From Nostoc piscinale CENA21 (GTDB taxonomy: Bacteria; Cyanobacteriota; Cyanobacteriia; Cyanobacteriales; Nostocaceae): DNA of 64,000 bases. The stretch lies in NCBI RefSeq assembly GCF_001298445.1, contig NZ_CP012036.1:791267-855266 (forward strand), read 5' to 3'. The translations under genes were made by a program, and so were the position numbers. Position 1 is the first letter of the stretch; every line of letters starts with the position of its first letter. Positions 47,025 to 56,150 of the stretch are shown here, piece by piece. The notes below the pieces were generated by a model. It searched no databases. It was given only the letters and a program-made list of their open reading frames with translations, and had not been told where the DNA came from.

Positions 47025-48143
47025 CTATCCACCAAAAGCGACGGGAAAGGCTAATTTCAGGGCGGCGGTTAATAGAAGATTAACCAAACCTACTGGTAAC
47101 AAAAACTTCCATCCTAAATCTAAGAGTTGGTCAATGCGTACACGGGGTACTGTCCAGCGCAAGAGGATGGCGATAAACACTAGGAAGTAGGCTTTGAGTA
47201 CGGTCATGGTAATACCCAAGCCAGCAGTGACTACTTGTAAGACAGGATTAGCTTCACTGACACCTAACAAACTAGCGATGGTGCTAATAGGAATAGGAAA
47301 ATCCCAACCGCCTAAATATAGAACTGATACCAATAAAGCAGAAAGTACTAAGTTAACGTAGGAACTGAGGTAGAACAAAGCAAATTTCATGCCTGCGTAT
47401 TCAGTTTGATAACCTGCTACGAGTTCTTCTTCTGCTTCGGGTAAATCGAAGGGTAAGCGTTCACATTCTGCTAAAGCGGCAATCCAAAAGATGAGAAAGC
47501 CGACAGGTTGTCGCCATATATTCCAGCCGAGAATGCCGTAACCAGATTGCTGATTGACGATATCAACGGTGCTGAGGCTGTTAGACATCATAGCGATCGC
47601 CAGCACACTCAGCGCCAAGGGAATTTCATAACTAATAGATTGCGCTGCTGCCCGCAAGCCCCCCAAGAGGGAGTATTTATTATTGGATGCGTAGCCTGCC
47701 ATTAACAAGCCAATTGGCTGAATGCTAGACAAGGCAATCCACAAAAAGACCCCCATACCCACGTTTGTAATCACGATATTCTGTCCAAACGGCACAATCA
47801 AATAAGACAGAAATACTGGTAATACCACAATGATGGGGCCGAGAGTAAATAACCAGGGATCAGATTTAGCTGGTACAATGTCTTCCTTAAACACCAGCTT
47901 TAAACCATCTGCGACTGGAGCAAGTAAACCAAAAGCCCCAATAAATTCAGGGCCAATTCGCTGCTGTGCTGCTGCTGAAATCTTGCGTTCCAGCCATACA
48001 CACACCAATACACCCACAGTTGCGCCAATCAGCATGAGGATCATAGGCAGTGGCATCCAAATTGCTTTGGCAGTGCCTGCTGGTAGCCCTAAATCCATCA
48101 CGGATTTAATAAAAGTTCCTTGAAGGTCAATTCCTGAATTCAT
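47025..48143 (-). CDS. ndhA: NAD(P)H-quinone oxidoreductase subunit 1 (NdhA)
   Basis: 372 residues from ATG 48143 (MNSGIDLQGTFIKSVMDLGL); the frame runs on to 48224 through repeat sequence and is not the start. Eight membrane helices. Conserved: WLERKISAAAQQRIGPEFIG, LVFKEDIVPAKSD, LPFDLPEAEEELVAGYQTEY and AILLRWTVPRVRIDQLLDLG. It forms the quinone-binding heel of NDH-1. First ndh gene of the cluster, downstream of gltA. Confidence 0.95.
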   Translation of the reverse strand: MNSGIDLQGTFIKSVMDLGLPAGTAKAIWMPLPMILMLIGATVGVLVCVWLERKISAAAQQRIGPEFIGAFGLLAPVADGLKLVFKEDIVPAKSDPWLFTLGPIIVVLPVFLSYLIVPFGQNIVITNVGMGVFLWIALSSIQPIGLLMAGYASNNKYSLLGGLRAAAQSISYEIPLALSVLAIAMMSNSLSTVDIVNQQSGYGILGWNIWRQPVGFLIFWIAALAECERLPFDLPEAEEELVAGYQTEYAGMKFALFYLSSYVNLVLSALLVSVLYLGGWDFPIPISTIASLLGVSEANPVLQVVTAGLGITMTVLKAYFLVFIAILLRWTVPRVRIDQLLDLGWKFLLPVGLVNLLLTAALKLAFPVAFGG

Positions 48144-48614
48144 GTTTCCGCTCTTTAAGTCAGTTGAGGTATGAAGTTTGAAGTGTGAATTGTGAAGTAT
48201 GAAGTTTGAAGTTTTTTGCTTCAATCTTGATCCTTCAGCCTTCAGCCTTCAGCCTTTCTGTGATGACTCCTGATTTAAGATTTGTTGCCATATTCCCATG
48301 CCTAGTATATCGTTGCATGGTTTTCAGTCCCTGTAGCTATACAAGAACTTCTACTTATGGGTAGGATTGGGATTCACTATAGGGATGAATAAATCAAAAG
48401 TAAAAGGTCAAAAGGCAAAAAAATTTGGTCTTTTTACTTTTGCCTTTTACCTTTTGACTTCATCGCTTCTAGCACAAGCAAACATCAAAAAACTGCCGCT
48501 TCCATGTTGGCAACGGTTATTTGCTGTTTATAGGATTTCTGATTCCCTAAATTGGGGGTTGATGCTGATATCTTTACTTGCAGGTAGATGCTTTCTTAAC
48601 GGTTACACTGCTAG
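48144..48614. other. gltA-ndhA intergenic region with repeats
   Basis: 471 bases. 48165-48250 holds GAAGT(G/A)TGAAGTTTGAAG-type direct repeats and a CCTTCAGCCTTCAGCCTTCAGCC tandem. 48394-48460 is an imperfect inverted repeat of purine units (TCAAAAGTAAAAGGTCAAAA against TTTTACCTTTTGACTT). An open 83-codon plus-strand frame (48367-48618) covers the repeat and is not a gene. Confidence 0.6.
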
Positions 48615-49751
48615 TTAACGTTGGTCGAGCGGGGTGTAAGGAACGTCGTGTTTACCGTTATAAACCTGGGTAGGACGGAAAATGCGGTTTTCTGCTAGTT
48701 GTTCTTTCCAGTGAGCTAACCAACCAGCAACGCGGGCGATCGCAAATATTGGTGTAAACAAGTCTGTAGGAATGCCCATCTTCCTATACACCAAACCAGA
48801 GTAAAAGTCAACATTAGGGTAGATGCCTTTGTGACCCAATTTTTCCTCGACTACCCGTTCCATTTCTTGGGCAATTTCGTAGTATTTATCTCCCCCAAAC
48901 TTATCAAACAGTTGTTCGGCAAGCTCTTGGAGAATGATAGCGCGTGGGTCTTTAACTTTGTAGACGCGATGCCCAAAACCCATCAATTTTTGTTTGTTTT
49001 GTAGGCGCTCCTCAACATAAGGACGGACGTTTTCGACTGAGCCGATTTCTTCCAACATCTGAATTACTTCTTCGTTGGCTCCACCGTGTAAAGGGCCGCC
49101 CAAGGTACCTACAGCACTAGCTACTACAGCATAAGGGTCAGTCAAGGTAGAAGCTGTTACTCTAGCACTAAAGGTCGAAGCATTCATTGTATGCTCAACG
49201 TGCAGAATTAAGCAGATGTCAAAGATTTTTGCTGCTAAAGCATCCGGTTCTTTCTCGTGGAGCATGTAGAGAAAATTGGCGGAATAATCTAGGTCATCAC
49301 GGGGCTTTACAGGGTCATTACCCTTACGCATCAACTGGAATGCTGCCACCATTGTGGGGATAGTTGCTATCAAGCGCACAACTGAATCCCGAATGTAGGC
49401 AGGGTTATGTAAATCGCGCAGGGAGTAAAACAAGCCTAAAGCCGCAGCCGAGGCTTGCAGAGCATCCATTGGATGACCGCTTTCCGGGAAGCATTTCATC
49501 ATGTCCCGAATGCGGTATTTAATCCGCCTGTGGTGGAGAACTTCATCCTCAAATGCTTTGAGTTCTTCTTTACTTGGCAATTCACCCCAGATCAGGAGAT
49601 AAGCAGTTTCGAGAAAGGTACTTTTGGCTGCTAATTCCTCAATCCGGATGCCACGATATTCTAGTATTCCCTTCTGCCCATCCACGTAGCTGATACTCGA
49701 TTGGGCTGCGGGAATGCCTTCTAATCCAGGCTTGTATTCGCACACCATCAT
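48615..49751 (-). CDS. gltA: Citrate synthase
   Basis: 378 residues, type II-like short bacterial form. Catalytic features: CLILHVEHTMNASTFSARVT (His), GGPLHGGANEEVIQMLEEIG (His), GFGHRVYKVKDPRAIILQEL, and a late FYSGLVYRKMGIP (Asp). Condenses oxaloacetate and acetyl-CoA. The start may be either of two adjacent ATGs (49751 or 49748). It is upstream of the ndhAIGE cluster on the same strand, a known cyanobacterial neighbourhood. Confidence 0.95.
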   Translation of the reverse strand: MMVCEYKPGLEGIPAAQSSISYVDGQKGILEYRGIRIEELAAKSTFLETAYLLIWGELPSKEELKAFEDEVLHHRRIKYRIRDMMKCFPESGHPMDALQASAAALGLFYSLRDLHNPAYIRDSVVRLIATIPTMVAAFQLMRKGNDPVKPRDDLDYSANFLYMLHEKEPDALAAKIFDICLILHVEHTMNASTFSARVTASTLTDPYAVVASAVGTLGGPLHGGANEEVIQMLEEIGSVENVRPYVEERLQNKQKLMGFGHRVYKVKDPRAIILQELAEQLFDKFGGDKYYEIAQEMERVVEEKLGHKGIYPNVDFYSGLVYRKMGIPTDLFTPIFAIARVAGWLAHWKEQLAENRIFRPTQVYNGKHDVPYTPLDQR

Positions 49752-49863
49752 GGCAACACCATTTGCTTTGTGAAATATTCGATCACGCTAACTTACCAGA
49801 AATTATTTTCGCCATAACAGTAGTCGCTATCACAACAATTCTTCGAGAAGAGTTGAAAAACTG

Positions 49864-50358
49864 TTATAGCAAGTACTTGGGTGGTGTCAACCAGAACATT
49901 TGACTACGACCCACAACAGCTCCTGCTTCTGGCAGTTTTACTCCGATCATACCTGCTTTTTTCAAGACTAAGCAGCCTTTGACCTCTCCCCAAAGGAGAA
50001 TTTCTGCCCAGTTGCTTAAATCAGGTTCATGACCAACCAAGGCAAGTTGGGTATTTGGCGAATAATTTTTCGGTTCTAACCAGTAAACTAACCAACTGGA
50101 AAGATGACCACCAGGCGCGAGGTGAGAAGATTCTTCTAACTGTGAACTGAGTCCGGTGGCGACAAGAATTTCTGCTGTTTGACGAGCGCGGACTAAAGGA
50201 CTGGTTACTATCAAGTCAAACTGCAAATCCAGCTTGAGCAAACGCTGGGCGACTTTCTCGGTTTTTTGCCGTCCTTCTTTGGTGAGTTCTCTTTCCTCAT
50301 CTTTAATGCCAGCCTGCCTCTCTTGGGCGATGCCGTGACGAATAAGATACAGTTCCAC
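49864..50358 (-). CDS. sixA: Phosphohistidine phosphatase SixA
   Basis: 164 residues, histidine phosphatase superfamily. MELYLIRHGIAQER carries the catalytic RHG and LALVGHEPDLSNWAEIL the second His; LTKEGRQKTEKVAQ and IVTSPLVRARQTAEIL are typical of SixA. Removes phosphate from His of phosphotransfer proteins, which is relevant with so many kinases nearby, although the target is unknown. Confidence 0.85.
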   Translation of the reverse strand: MELYLIRHGIAQERQAGIKDEERELTKEGRQKTEKVAQRLLKLDLQFDLIVTSPLVRARQTAEILVATGLSSQLEESSHLAPGGHLSSWLVYWLEPKNYSPNTQLALVGHEPDLSNWAEILLWGEVKGCLVLKKAGMIGVKLPEAGAVVGRSQMFWLTPPKYLL

Positions 50359-50417
50359 AATAATAGCCCTGAGTGCTGAGTTAGGATTTACGCCTGATGT
50401 TATTTAACATATTTTAA

Positions 50418-50624
50418 TTATTTTTGAATACTACCAGTACAGTAGTGTTGGCGATCGCGCCACATACCGATAAAATTATCATCTACCAAGTCTAAATCTG
50501 CTGACTCAGAACTAGGTTCAGTACTTTTATATCTTTGTCGTAAAAAAGCAATAAAATCGATTACCTGACGCTGTGCTTCAGCCGGAAGGGATAAAAATTC
50601 ATTTAACAACTCTTGCTGTGTCAT
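50418..50624 (-). CDS. DUF2281-like antitoxin, possibly orphan or 3'-altered
   Basis: 68 residues: LLNEFLSLPAEAQRQVIDFI then AFLRQRYKSTEP is the DUF2281/VapB-like antitoxin pattern, and NFIGMWRDR is the usual tail motif. After it, QHYCTGSIQK is atypical and may follow a frame change. No toxin gene is adjacent (the next downstream gene is sixA), so it is probably an orphan remnant of a toxin-antitoxin pair. Confidence 0.6.
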   Translation of the reverse strand: MTQQELLNEFLSLPAEAQRQVIDFIAFLRQRYKSTEPSSESADLDLVDDNFIGMWRDRQHYCTGSIQK

Positions 50625-50712
50625 TAAAATTACTTTATCTTAGGGCAATAAGTTATCACATTAACTATCTTGCCATACCTGACAGCCATGAGCGATCGCA
50701 CTACAAAATTTC

Positions 50713-51044
50713 TCACCATTTAAACTGCTCAAATCTCTGTTTCAAAAACTCTTTGTTGGGGCGGCACATTTCATATTGTGGAACTTGTATTTCTTTTCCC
50801 TCAAGTTTTCGATATTCAGTTTTTTTGCAAATCAGGGTGAATATAAACCTTGAGTGTTTCTGGATAGAATATATATAGAAAAACAACCATTATCATATAC
50901 ATCTAGATATGCTTCATTTAAGTCTGAATATTTTCTGTCTTGAAGCTTCATCAATTGAGCATCTTTTGGTGATGCAATAACATGACCAGCAGCAATAAAT
51001 CCATTAGTAATCGCATTGATTGAGGGCTGATTGCTGAAAGATTT
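50713..51044 (-). pseudogene. Decayed gene fragment, unknown family
   Basis: On the minus strand one frame reads INAITNGFIAAGHVIASPKD ... LQDRKYSDLNEAYLDVYDNG, shifts near a T5 run (about 50880), continues as FYPETLKVYIHPDLQ and shifts again at a coding-strand A7 tract (50820-50826); one A fewer gives QKTEYRKLEGKEIQVPQYEM ... FLKQRFEQFKW and a stop at 50713. There is no N-terminal start. The fluent protein-like sequence across three frames shows that it was coding. Family not recognised. Confidence 0.5.
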
Positions 51045-51089
51045 TTAGAGAATGAGTAGGAGTAAATTTCACGCAGAGGCGCAGAGAGT

Positions 51090-51332
51090 TTAAGGAGTTG
51101 TAATGATTATTTTCTGCGTTTCTTGAGGATGATAAAGTGCGATCGCCTCTGATAGTTCTGTCAGTTGGTTATTGGATAAGTTCAGTGTTTGTAACTGAGT
51201 AAGATTTGCGATCGCCTCTGGTACTTCAGTAAGCCCCATATTGCTGAGGTCAAGTTCTACAGCATCTTCTCGCCGTGCTTGTTCAATGCGCTGTTCTGCT
51301 TCCCTGTAAGCCTCATCTCTCACCATGACCAA
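51090..51332 (-). pseudogene. Truncated leucine-rich-repeat protein
   Basis: 80 residues: MVMVRDEAYREAEQRIEQAR, then VELDLSNMGLTEVPEAIANL and LQTLNLSNNQLTELSEAIAL, two LxLxxNxLxxLPxxI repeats, then an abrupt end. This N-terminus is that of long LRR (often Roco-type) proteins in Nostocales, so it is probably a truncated remnant. HIP1-derived GCGATCGC sites lie in the repeats. Confidence 0.6.
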
Positions 51333-51641
51333 ATCCTTTGTCTAACTACCAAACGTGGAGTAATAGCCAGAATAATTCTCTGTAAAAGAATATACAGTTG
51401 CTTTTATCAGAAAATCTCAGCCTAACATTCCCGAAAATAGTAAACAACGCAAAGAGCGAAAAATACGGATAAAACCATCTCGTGAATGCGTTCCTGGCTC
51501 TGGGAAAGCATATTTATGTTAAGCCTGACGGGGTATTTGTGACATCAAGCTAAAATTAGCAAAAACTTTAGATTGCCAGCATAGTATCTAAACAACTGCT
51601 AAAATCCAAATAATTTTCTGTGAAATCCATACGCAACTCCT
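51333..51641. other. Intergenic, no gene seen
   Basis: 309 bases upstream of the ABC ATPase gene. No protein-like frame and no clear hairpin; it presumably contains the promoter of the ABC gene. Confidence 0.4.
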
Positions 51642-53528
51642 ATGAGAGAAACAGTCCTAGAGGTTCGCAATCTCCAAGTTGAATTTTCCAGTGATGACAA
51701 CAGTCTCAAAGCTGTAGATGGAATTTCTTTTGAACTACATCGGGGGGAAACTCTAGGAATTGTAGGAGAATCGGGAAGTGGCAAATCTGTAACTTCCCTT
51801 GCGGTTATGGGGTTGTTACAAACTCCCGGTAGAGTGAGTGGTGGAGAAATTTGGTTTCGTCAGCAGCCAGAAGCCAAGCCGATTAATTTAGTCGAGTTAC
51901 CGCCAGAACAAATGCAGCTACACCGTGGCGGTGACTTGGCGATGATTTTCCAAGAACCGATGAGTTCGCTGAACCCAGTTTATACGATTGGGTTTCAGCT
52001 AACGGAAGCGATTATGCGCCATCAAAATGTTTCGATAACTGAAGCTAGACAAATTGCGATCGCAGGTTTACAAGAAGTTAAACTTCTGCCTAGCGATGAA
52101 CTCATCAAACAACAATATCTCGAAACTTGGCCGCAGACTAACCCCCATACACCCACACCAGATGATTACAAACTGGCGCAGTTGGTAAAACAGCATAAAG
52201 AAGCCATCTTAGACCGTTACCCCCATCAACTTTCCGGCGGACAGTTGCAACGGGTGATGATTGCAATGGCAATTTCTTGTAACCCCTTGCTGTTAATTGC
52301 AGATGAACCAACCACCGCCTTAGATGTGACGGTGCAAGCTACAATTATTGATTTGTTGGGAGAATTGCAACAAACCCGCGAGATGGCGTTGATTTTCATC
52401 ACCCACGACTTGGGATTAATCTCGGAAATTGCCGATAAAGTTGGGGTGATGTATAAGGGTAAAATTGTGGAATATGGTGCAGCCGCAGATATCTTTAGTA
52501 ATCCACAACATCCATATACCAAAGGATTAGTCGCTTGTCGCCCCACCCTTAACCGTCGTCCTCACAAACTACTGACGGTTGCAGATTATATGAGTGTGGA
52601 GGAAACAGTCAACGGAGATTTGTTAATTCAGGCGAAGGAACCACCACAGCCGCCAGAAGTCACACCCGAAGAAATTAATACTCGATTGATCAATCTAGAA
52701 GAAAAACCACCTTTATTACAAATCCGCAATTTGAAAGTGGGTTTCCCGGTAAGGGGTGTTTTTGGTGGAACAAAACGCTACAACATGGCGGTAAATGATG
52801 TTTCTTTTGATGTCAAACCAGGGGAAACTTTAGGCTTAGTGGGTGAGTCTGGTTGCGGGAAAACAACTCTTGGTCGGACTTTGTTGCGATTAATTGAACC
52901 GATCAGTGGTGAGATTATTTTTGATGGGCAGAATATCACCAAGTTGAAGGGTGAAGCATTGCAGAGACTCCGACGGGAAATGCAAATTGTCTTTCAAAAC
53001 CCCTTTAGCGCCCTTGACCCCCGGATAAAAGTTGGCGACGCAATTATGGAACCGTTGTTAATTCACGCTGTGGGTAAGACAGTGAAACAACGGCGCGACA
53101 GAGTGGCGGAATTGTTAGAAAGGGTGGGTTTGAGTCCAGATGCAATGAACCGCTATCCACATCAGTTTTCCGGTGGTCAGCGTCAACGGATTTGTATTGC
53201 CCGTTCTTTGGCTTTAAATCCAAGATTTATTATTTGTGATGAATCAGTTTCGGCGCTAGATGTATCGGTACAAGCGCAAGTATTGAATTTGTTGAAAGAA
53301 TTGCAAGATGAATTTCAACTGACTTATATCTTTATTTCCCATGATTTAAGTGTAGTGAAATTTATGAGCGATCGCATTTTAGTTATGAATCGCGGTCAAA
53401 TTGTCGAACAAGGCACAGCCGAAAGCATCTACCGCGAACCAAAACAAGCATATACACAAAAGTTAATTGCTTCCATTCCTACAGGTAGCCCAGAACGCAT
53501 ACGCACTCGGCAAGTGGGAACTATGTAA
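51642..53528 (+). CDS. Fused dipeptide/oligopeptide-type ABC transporter ATP-binding protein
   Basis: 628 residues with two complete nucleotide-binding domains, a DppD-DppF fusion like GsiA. NBD1: Walker A GESGSGKS, signature LSGGQLQRVMIAMAIS, Walker B LLLIADEPTTALDVT. NBD2: GESGCGKTT, FSGGQRQRICIARSLALNPR, FIICDESVSALDVSVQ. NBD1 carries a ~40-residue insertion before its signature (KQQYLETWPQTNPHTPTPDD). No permease or binding protein is adjacent; partners must be elsewhere, as is common in cyanobacteria. The substrate (peptide, nickel or other) cannot be told. Confidence 0.9.
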   Translation: MRETVLEVRNLQVEFSSDDNSLKAVDGISFELHRGETLGIVGESGSGKSVTSLAVMGLLQTPGRVSGGEIWFRQQPEAKPINLVELPPEQMQLHRGGDLAMIFQEPMSSLNPVYTIGFQLTEAIMRHQNVSITEARQIAIAGLQEVKLLPSDELIKQQYLETWPQTNPHTPTPDDYKLAQLVKQHKEAILDRYPHQLSGGQLQRVMIAMAISCNPLLLIADEPTTALDVTVQATIIDLLGELQQTREMALIFITHDLGLISEIADKVGVMYKGKIVEYGAAADIFSNPQHPYTKGLVACRPTLNRRPHKLLTVADYMSVEETVNGDLLIQAKEPPQPPEVTPEEINTRLINLEEKPPLLQIRNLKVGFPVRGVFGGTKRYNMAVNDVSFDVKPGETLGLVGESGCGKTTLGRTLLRLIEPISGEIIFDGQNITKLKGEALQRLRREMQIVFQNPFSALDPRIKVGDAIMEPLLIHAVGKTVKQRRDRVAELLERVGLSPDAMNRYPHQFSGGQRQRICIARSLALNPRFIICDESVSALDVSVQAQVLNLLKELQDEFQLTYIFISHDLSVVKFMSDRILVMNRGQIVEQGTAESIYREPKQAYTQKLIASIPTGSPERIRTRQVGTM

Positions 53529-53533
53529 AGGTG

Positions 53534-54265
53534 TCAATGAATAGGCGAATTGTACGGTTCACGCAGTGGTGGTTCGCCTCCATTCATCAGAGTGATGGAA
53601 TCTTCGGCTTCTTCACCCACAGACCACCACCCTGGTACGATTGTTTTATCAGTCTGTGCCAATAGTTGCAGCTTGGGTAATGTCTCCTGGATGTTGAGCG
53701 CACCAACAGCAAAACATGACCAAAATCTCACTTCAGCTTCAGCATCATCTAAACCTTGAATAATGACATTCACTGCTTGCTGATATAGATTTGCTGGTAA
53801 GTCTTGAGAGAGTTTATTACCAATTCCTTCTAATGCTTGCGCTCTAATAAAAGCAGCCTCAGATGTGTTAGCGGCTACTTCGGTCAGCACACTCATCACT
53901 TCTTGATTGACTTCGCAATTTGACAGAAAAGCCAGCGCATACACCACACTATTTCGTTGTATAGGATCAGAACTAGTGGATAAAATCGACAATAAAGATT
54001 TGAGGTGTTTTTCAGTTGCTATTAAACTCAGGGATGTTCCCGCCTGCATCCATAATTCAGAACGTTGACTAGACAAAATACGAATCAGGACATCAGCATC
54101 TTGTTCATTACCTACTCTTCCTAGTAACCAACAAGCTGTTTGTGCTTGTTCAATGTCAAGGGTAGCAATCCAACTAGTACTACGGGAAGTAAAACCTAGG
54201 TTTTCGAGTATTTCAATGTCACCCGCCGCTTCTGGAAATTGATACTTGACTTCTTGAAGATTCAT
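53534..54265 (-). CDS. HEAT-repeat protein
   Basis: 243 residues from ATG 54265 (MNLQEVKYQFPEAAGDIEIL); the frame extends to 54328 through non-conserved sequence. All-helical, with several HEAT/Armadillo-like units (WLLGRVGNEQDADVLIRILS, VYALAFLSNCEVNQEVMSVL, SCFAVGALNIQETLPKLQLL). It may be a phycobilin-lyase-like HEAT protein or a general protein-binding scaffold; no lyase-specific motif seen. Convergent with the ABC gene, 5 bases apart. Confidence 0.75.
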   Translation of the reverse strand: MNLQEVKYQFPEAAGDIEILENLGFTSRSTSWIATLDIEQAQTACWLLGRVGNEQDADVLIRILSSQRSELWMQAGTSLSLIATEKHLKSLLSILSTSSDPIQRNSVVYALAFLSNCEVNQEVMSVLTEVAANTSEAAFIRAQALEGIGNKLSQDLPANLYQQAVNVIIQGLDDAEAEVRFWSCFAVGALNIQETLPKLQLLAQTDKTIVPGWWSVGEEAEDSITLMNGGEPPLREPYNSPIH

Positions 54266-54381
54266 ATAGGAGTCTATTTTAGTAGGTAGTAAAGAATAAT
54301 TAGATTTAAATAAAAACCGCAGATGCACGCAGATAAACGCAGATGAAATTGAAATGTTTTCATGATAACGTGATAGCGATT

Positions 54382-55008
54382 TTACCTCCCAGCCCGCAAT
54401 ATTTGTTCAGCTGTTAGTTTTAAATCTGGAAATGTTAGAGAAACGATGGTTTGATAACCTCGAAACTGCTGAATTTCATATTCTTCATTCACTAGAGTAC
54501 AAATAGATAAGGTTGGTTGTTTGGGCTTGCCAATGTGTCGAGTACCACCTAAACCTGCGTAGTCTGCAATCCAATATTCGGGAATGCCTAAAACTGCGTA
54601 ATCTTCAAGCTTACGGGCATAATCATTTTGCCAGTTGCTACTAACAACTTCTGCGACAAATTTTAGCGAACTACCTAGGGTTAAAATTGATTGATCAGAC
54701 CACAGTGGTTCTTGCGTAAGTTGATTGCGATCAACAACTGCAACATCAGGACGAAATGCTGTCATACCTGTGTTGGAAGGGCGTAATAGTCCTCGTTGCA
54801 GGACAAACCAAGGTAAGTTTTTTGCATCGATTTGGACACATATCTTGGTAGTAATGAAGGCTGCAATTTCTTCATGTAAGCCTGTTGGTTCCAAGTCGAA
54901 TACTTCTCCATCAATCAGTTCATAGCGGTTGTTGTCGCCATAATGGGCGAGAAATTCGTCAAAGCTGAGTGGTTGCTGTTGGGTGAGTTGGTTGATTGCG
55001 ATCGTCAT
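54382..55008 (-). CDS. Uma2 family putative endonuclease
   Basis: 208 residues. LSFDEFLAHYGDNNRYELID then GEVFDLEPTGLHEEIAAFI, FRPDVAVVDRNQL, LKFVAEVVSSNWQNDYARKLEDYAVLGIPEYWIADYAGLGG follow the Uma2 (DUF820) pattern with the PD...EV strand of a nuclease fold. Distantly related to the copy at 14509-15102. No partner gene; role unknown. Confidence 0.9.
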   Translation of the reverse strand: MTIAINQLTQQQPLSFDEFLAHYGDNNRYELIDGEVFDLEPTGLHEEIAAFITTKICVQIDAKNLPWFVLQRGLLRPSNTGMTAFRPDVAVVDRNQLTQEPLWSDQSILTLGSSLKFVAEVVSSNWQNDYARKLEDYAVLGIPEYWIADYAGLGGTRHIGKPKQPTLSICTLVNEEYEIQQFRGYQTIVSLTFPDLKLTAEQILRAGR

Positions 55009-55101
55009 AAAAGTTACAAGATATTTCTTGAGTGAGAATCATCAAGAACAATAAAAATTTATTTTCTCTACTCCCCACTCCCTATTTTCAATACAAGTTT
55101 T

Positions 55102-55632
55102 TTAATAAGATTCATATCTATTAAATACTTGTAGTTCGCCGTTTTTATTAAAGGCAACTACAGAAAATGGCTGTTTGGTATCTCCCATTTCCATTCCTGG
55201 TGTGCCTACAGGCATGGCTGGAACGGCTAAACCTGCCAGTTGGGGTTTTTGCTTGAGAAAACGCTTGATGTCATCGGCGGGAACATGACCTTCCATCACA
55301 TAACCGTCAATAATTGCGGTGTGACAGGATGCGAATTCTGAAGGTAAATTATATTTTTGCTTAATTGCTTCTATTTCGTCGGTTTTGATGTCTTGCTTGA
55401 TTTTAAAACCATGTTTTTTTACGTGTTCTATCCAATCTCCACAACAGCTACAGCTAGGGCTACGATAAACTATGATTTCTTGGCTACCTGAATAAGATTC
55501 TGTTTCGTTGTCCCAAATACTAGCTGCGATCGCCGATGCCGAATTACTAGTTATACTAACTACAGCAATAACGATTATGCCTAGTAAGATATGTAAGAAT
55601 TTACTCATCCCAAAAGCTAAAATTTTCTGCAT
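55102..55632 (-). CDS. DUF411 domain exported metal-binding-type protein
   Basis: 176 residues. An N-terminal signal sequence (FLHILLGIIVIAVVSITSNS) precedes a thioredoxin-like DUF411 domain with IIVYRSPSCSCCGDWIEHVK (CSCC), SCHTAIIDGYVMEGHVPADD and VPAMPVGTPGMEMG (Met-rich). DUF411 proteins are often near copper-handling genes, and Cys/Met/His residues here support metal binding; this is inferred. ATG 55632 or ATG 55608. Confidence 0.8.
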   Translation of the reverse strand: MQKILAFGMSKFLHILLGIIVIAVVSITSNSASAIAASIWDNETESYSGSQEIIVYRSPSCSCCGDWIEHVKKHGFKIKQDIKTDEIEAIKQKYNLPSEFASCHTAIIDGYVMEGHVPADDIKRFLKQKPQLAGLAVPAMPVGTPGMEMGDTKQPFSVVAFNKNGELQVFNRYESY

Positions 55633-56150
55633 TTTTTATACCTCTTTTTTGATAAGTTCCAACAAAGTCAGCTTTTTACTTGGTGCTACTTTTTCCATCA
55701 TACAGTTAGCATCAATTGGCTCCAAACCTCAATTGATACCAAGCTACAGTTAAAATTGTAGAGATTTGGTCTGGGAGTGGGAATACTATTTGTCAAAGCT
55801 ACTTAATATTTAAAAGTGAAAATACCTTGACGACTATTTATAATACATTGTAACATAAGATTATTTCGTATCTACCTGCTTGCCATAAAAACTGACTATA
55901 CTTGTAGTATGTAGTTATCGTCCCTCGTAATTCTGGAAAATTTTAAGTCTCATATCACTTTGATGAGAAAGGTTAAGTTAAGTAATTTTTCTTTACCTGG
56001 ACATACACATAGCATTCTTGAATGAGTTGTAAATAATAAATTGATTTCCGACTCCCCACCCTCTACTGACTATTTTCTACCTTTACAAATAGTTGAGAAA
56101 TCAAATAGGACTGCTATAGTTGAGCAAACATTTTTACAAGAAGTAAAAAT
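55633..56150. other. Intergenic, no gene seen
   Basis: 518 bases between the divergent DUF411 and AAA genes. Contains a 13-bp inverted repeat ATACT-TGT-AGTAT at 55898-55910, a possible regulator site. A 70-codon frame at 56041-56250 overlaps the AAA start and is a shadow. Confidence 0.4.

Noticed and set aside
48367..48618. 83-codon plus-strand open frame between gltA and ndhA
   Set aside because: It is made of an AAAAGG/TTTTACC inverted repeat and spacer, has no RBS and resembles no protein.
50418..50624. Complete toxin-antitoxin pair
   Set aside because: Only an antitoxin-like gene is present; no PIN or other toxin frame adjoins it.
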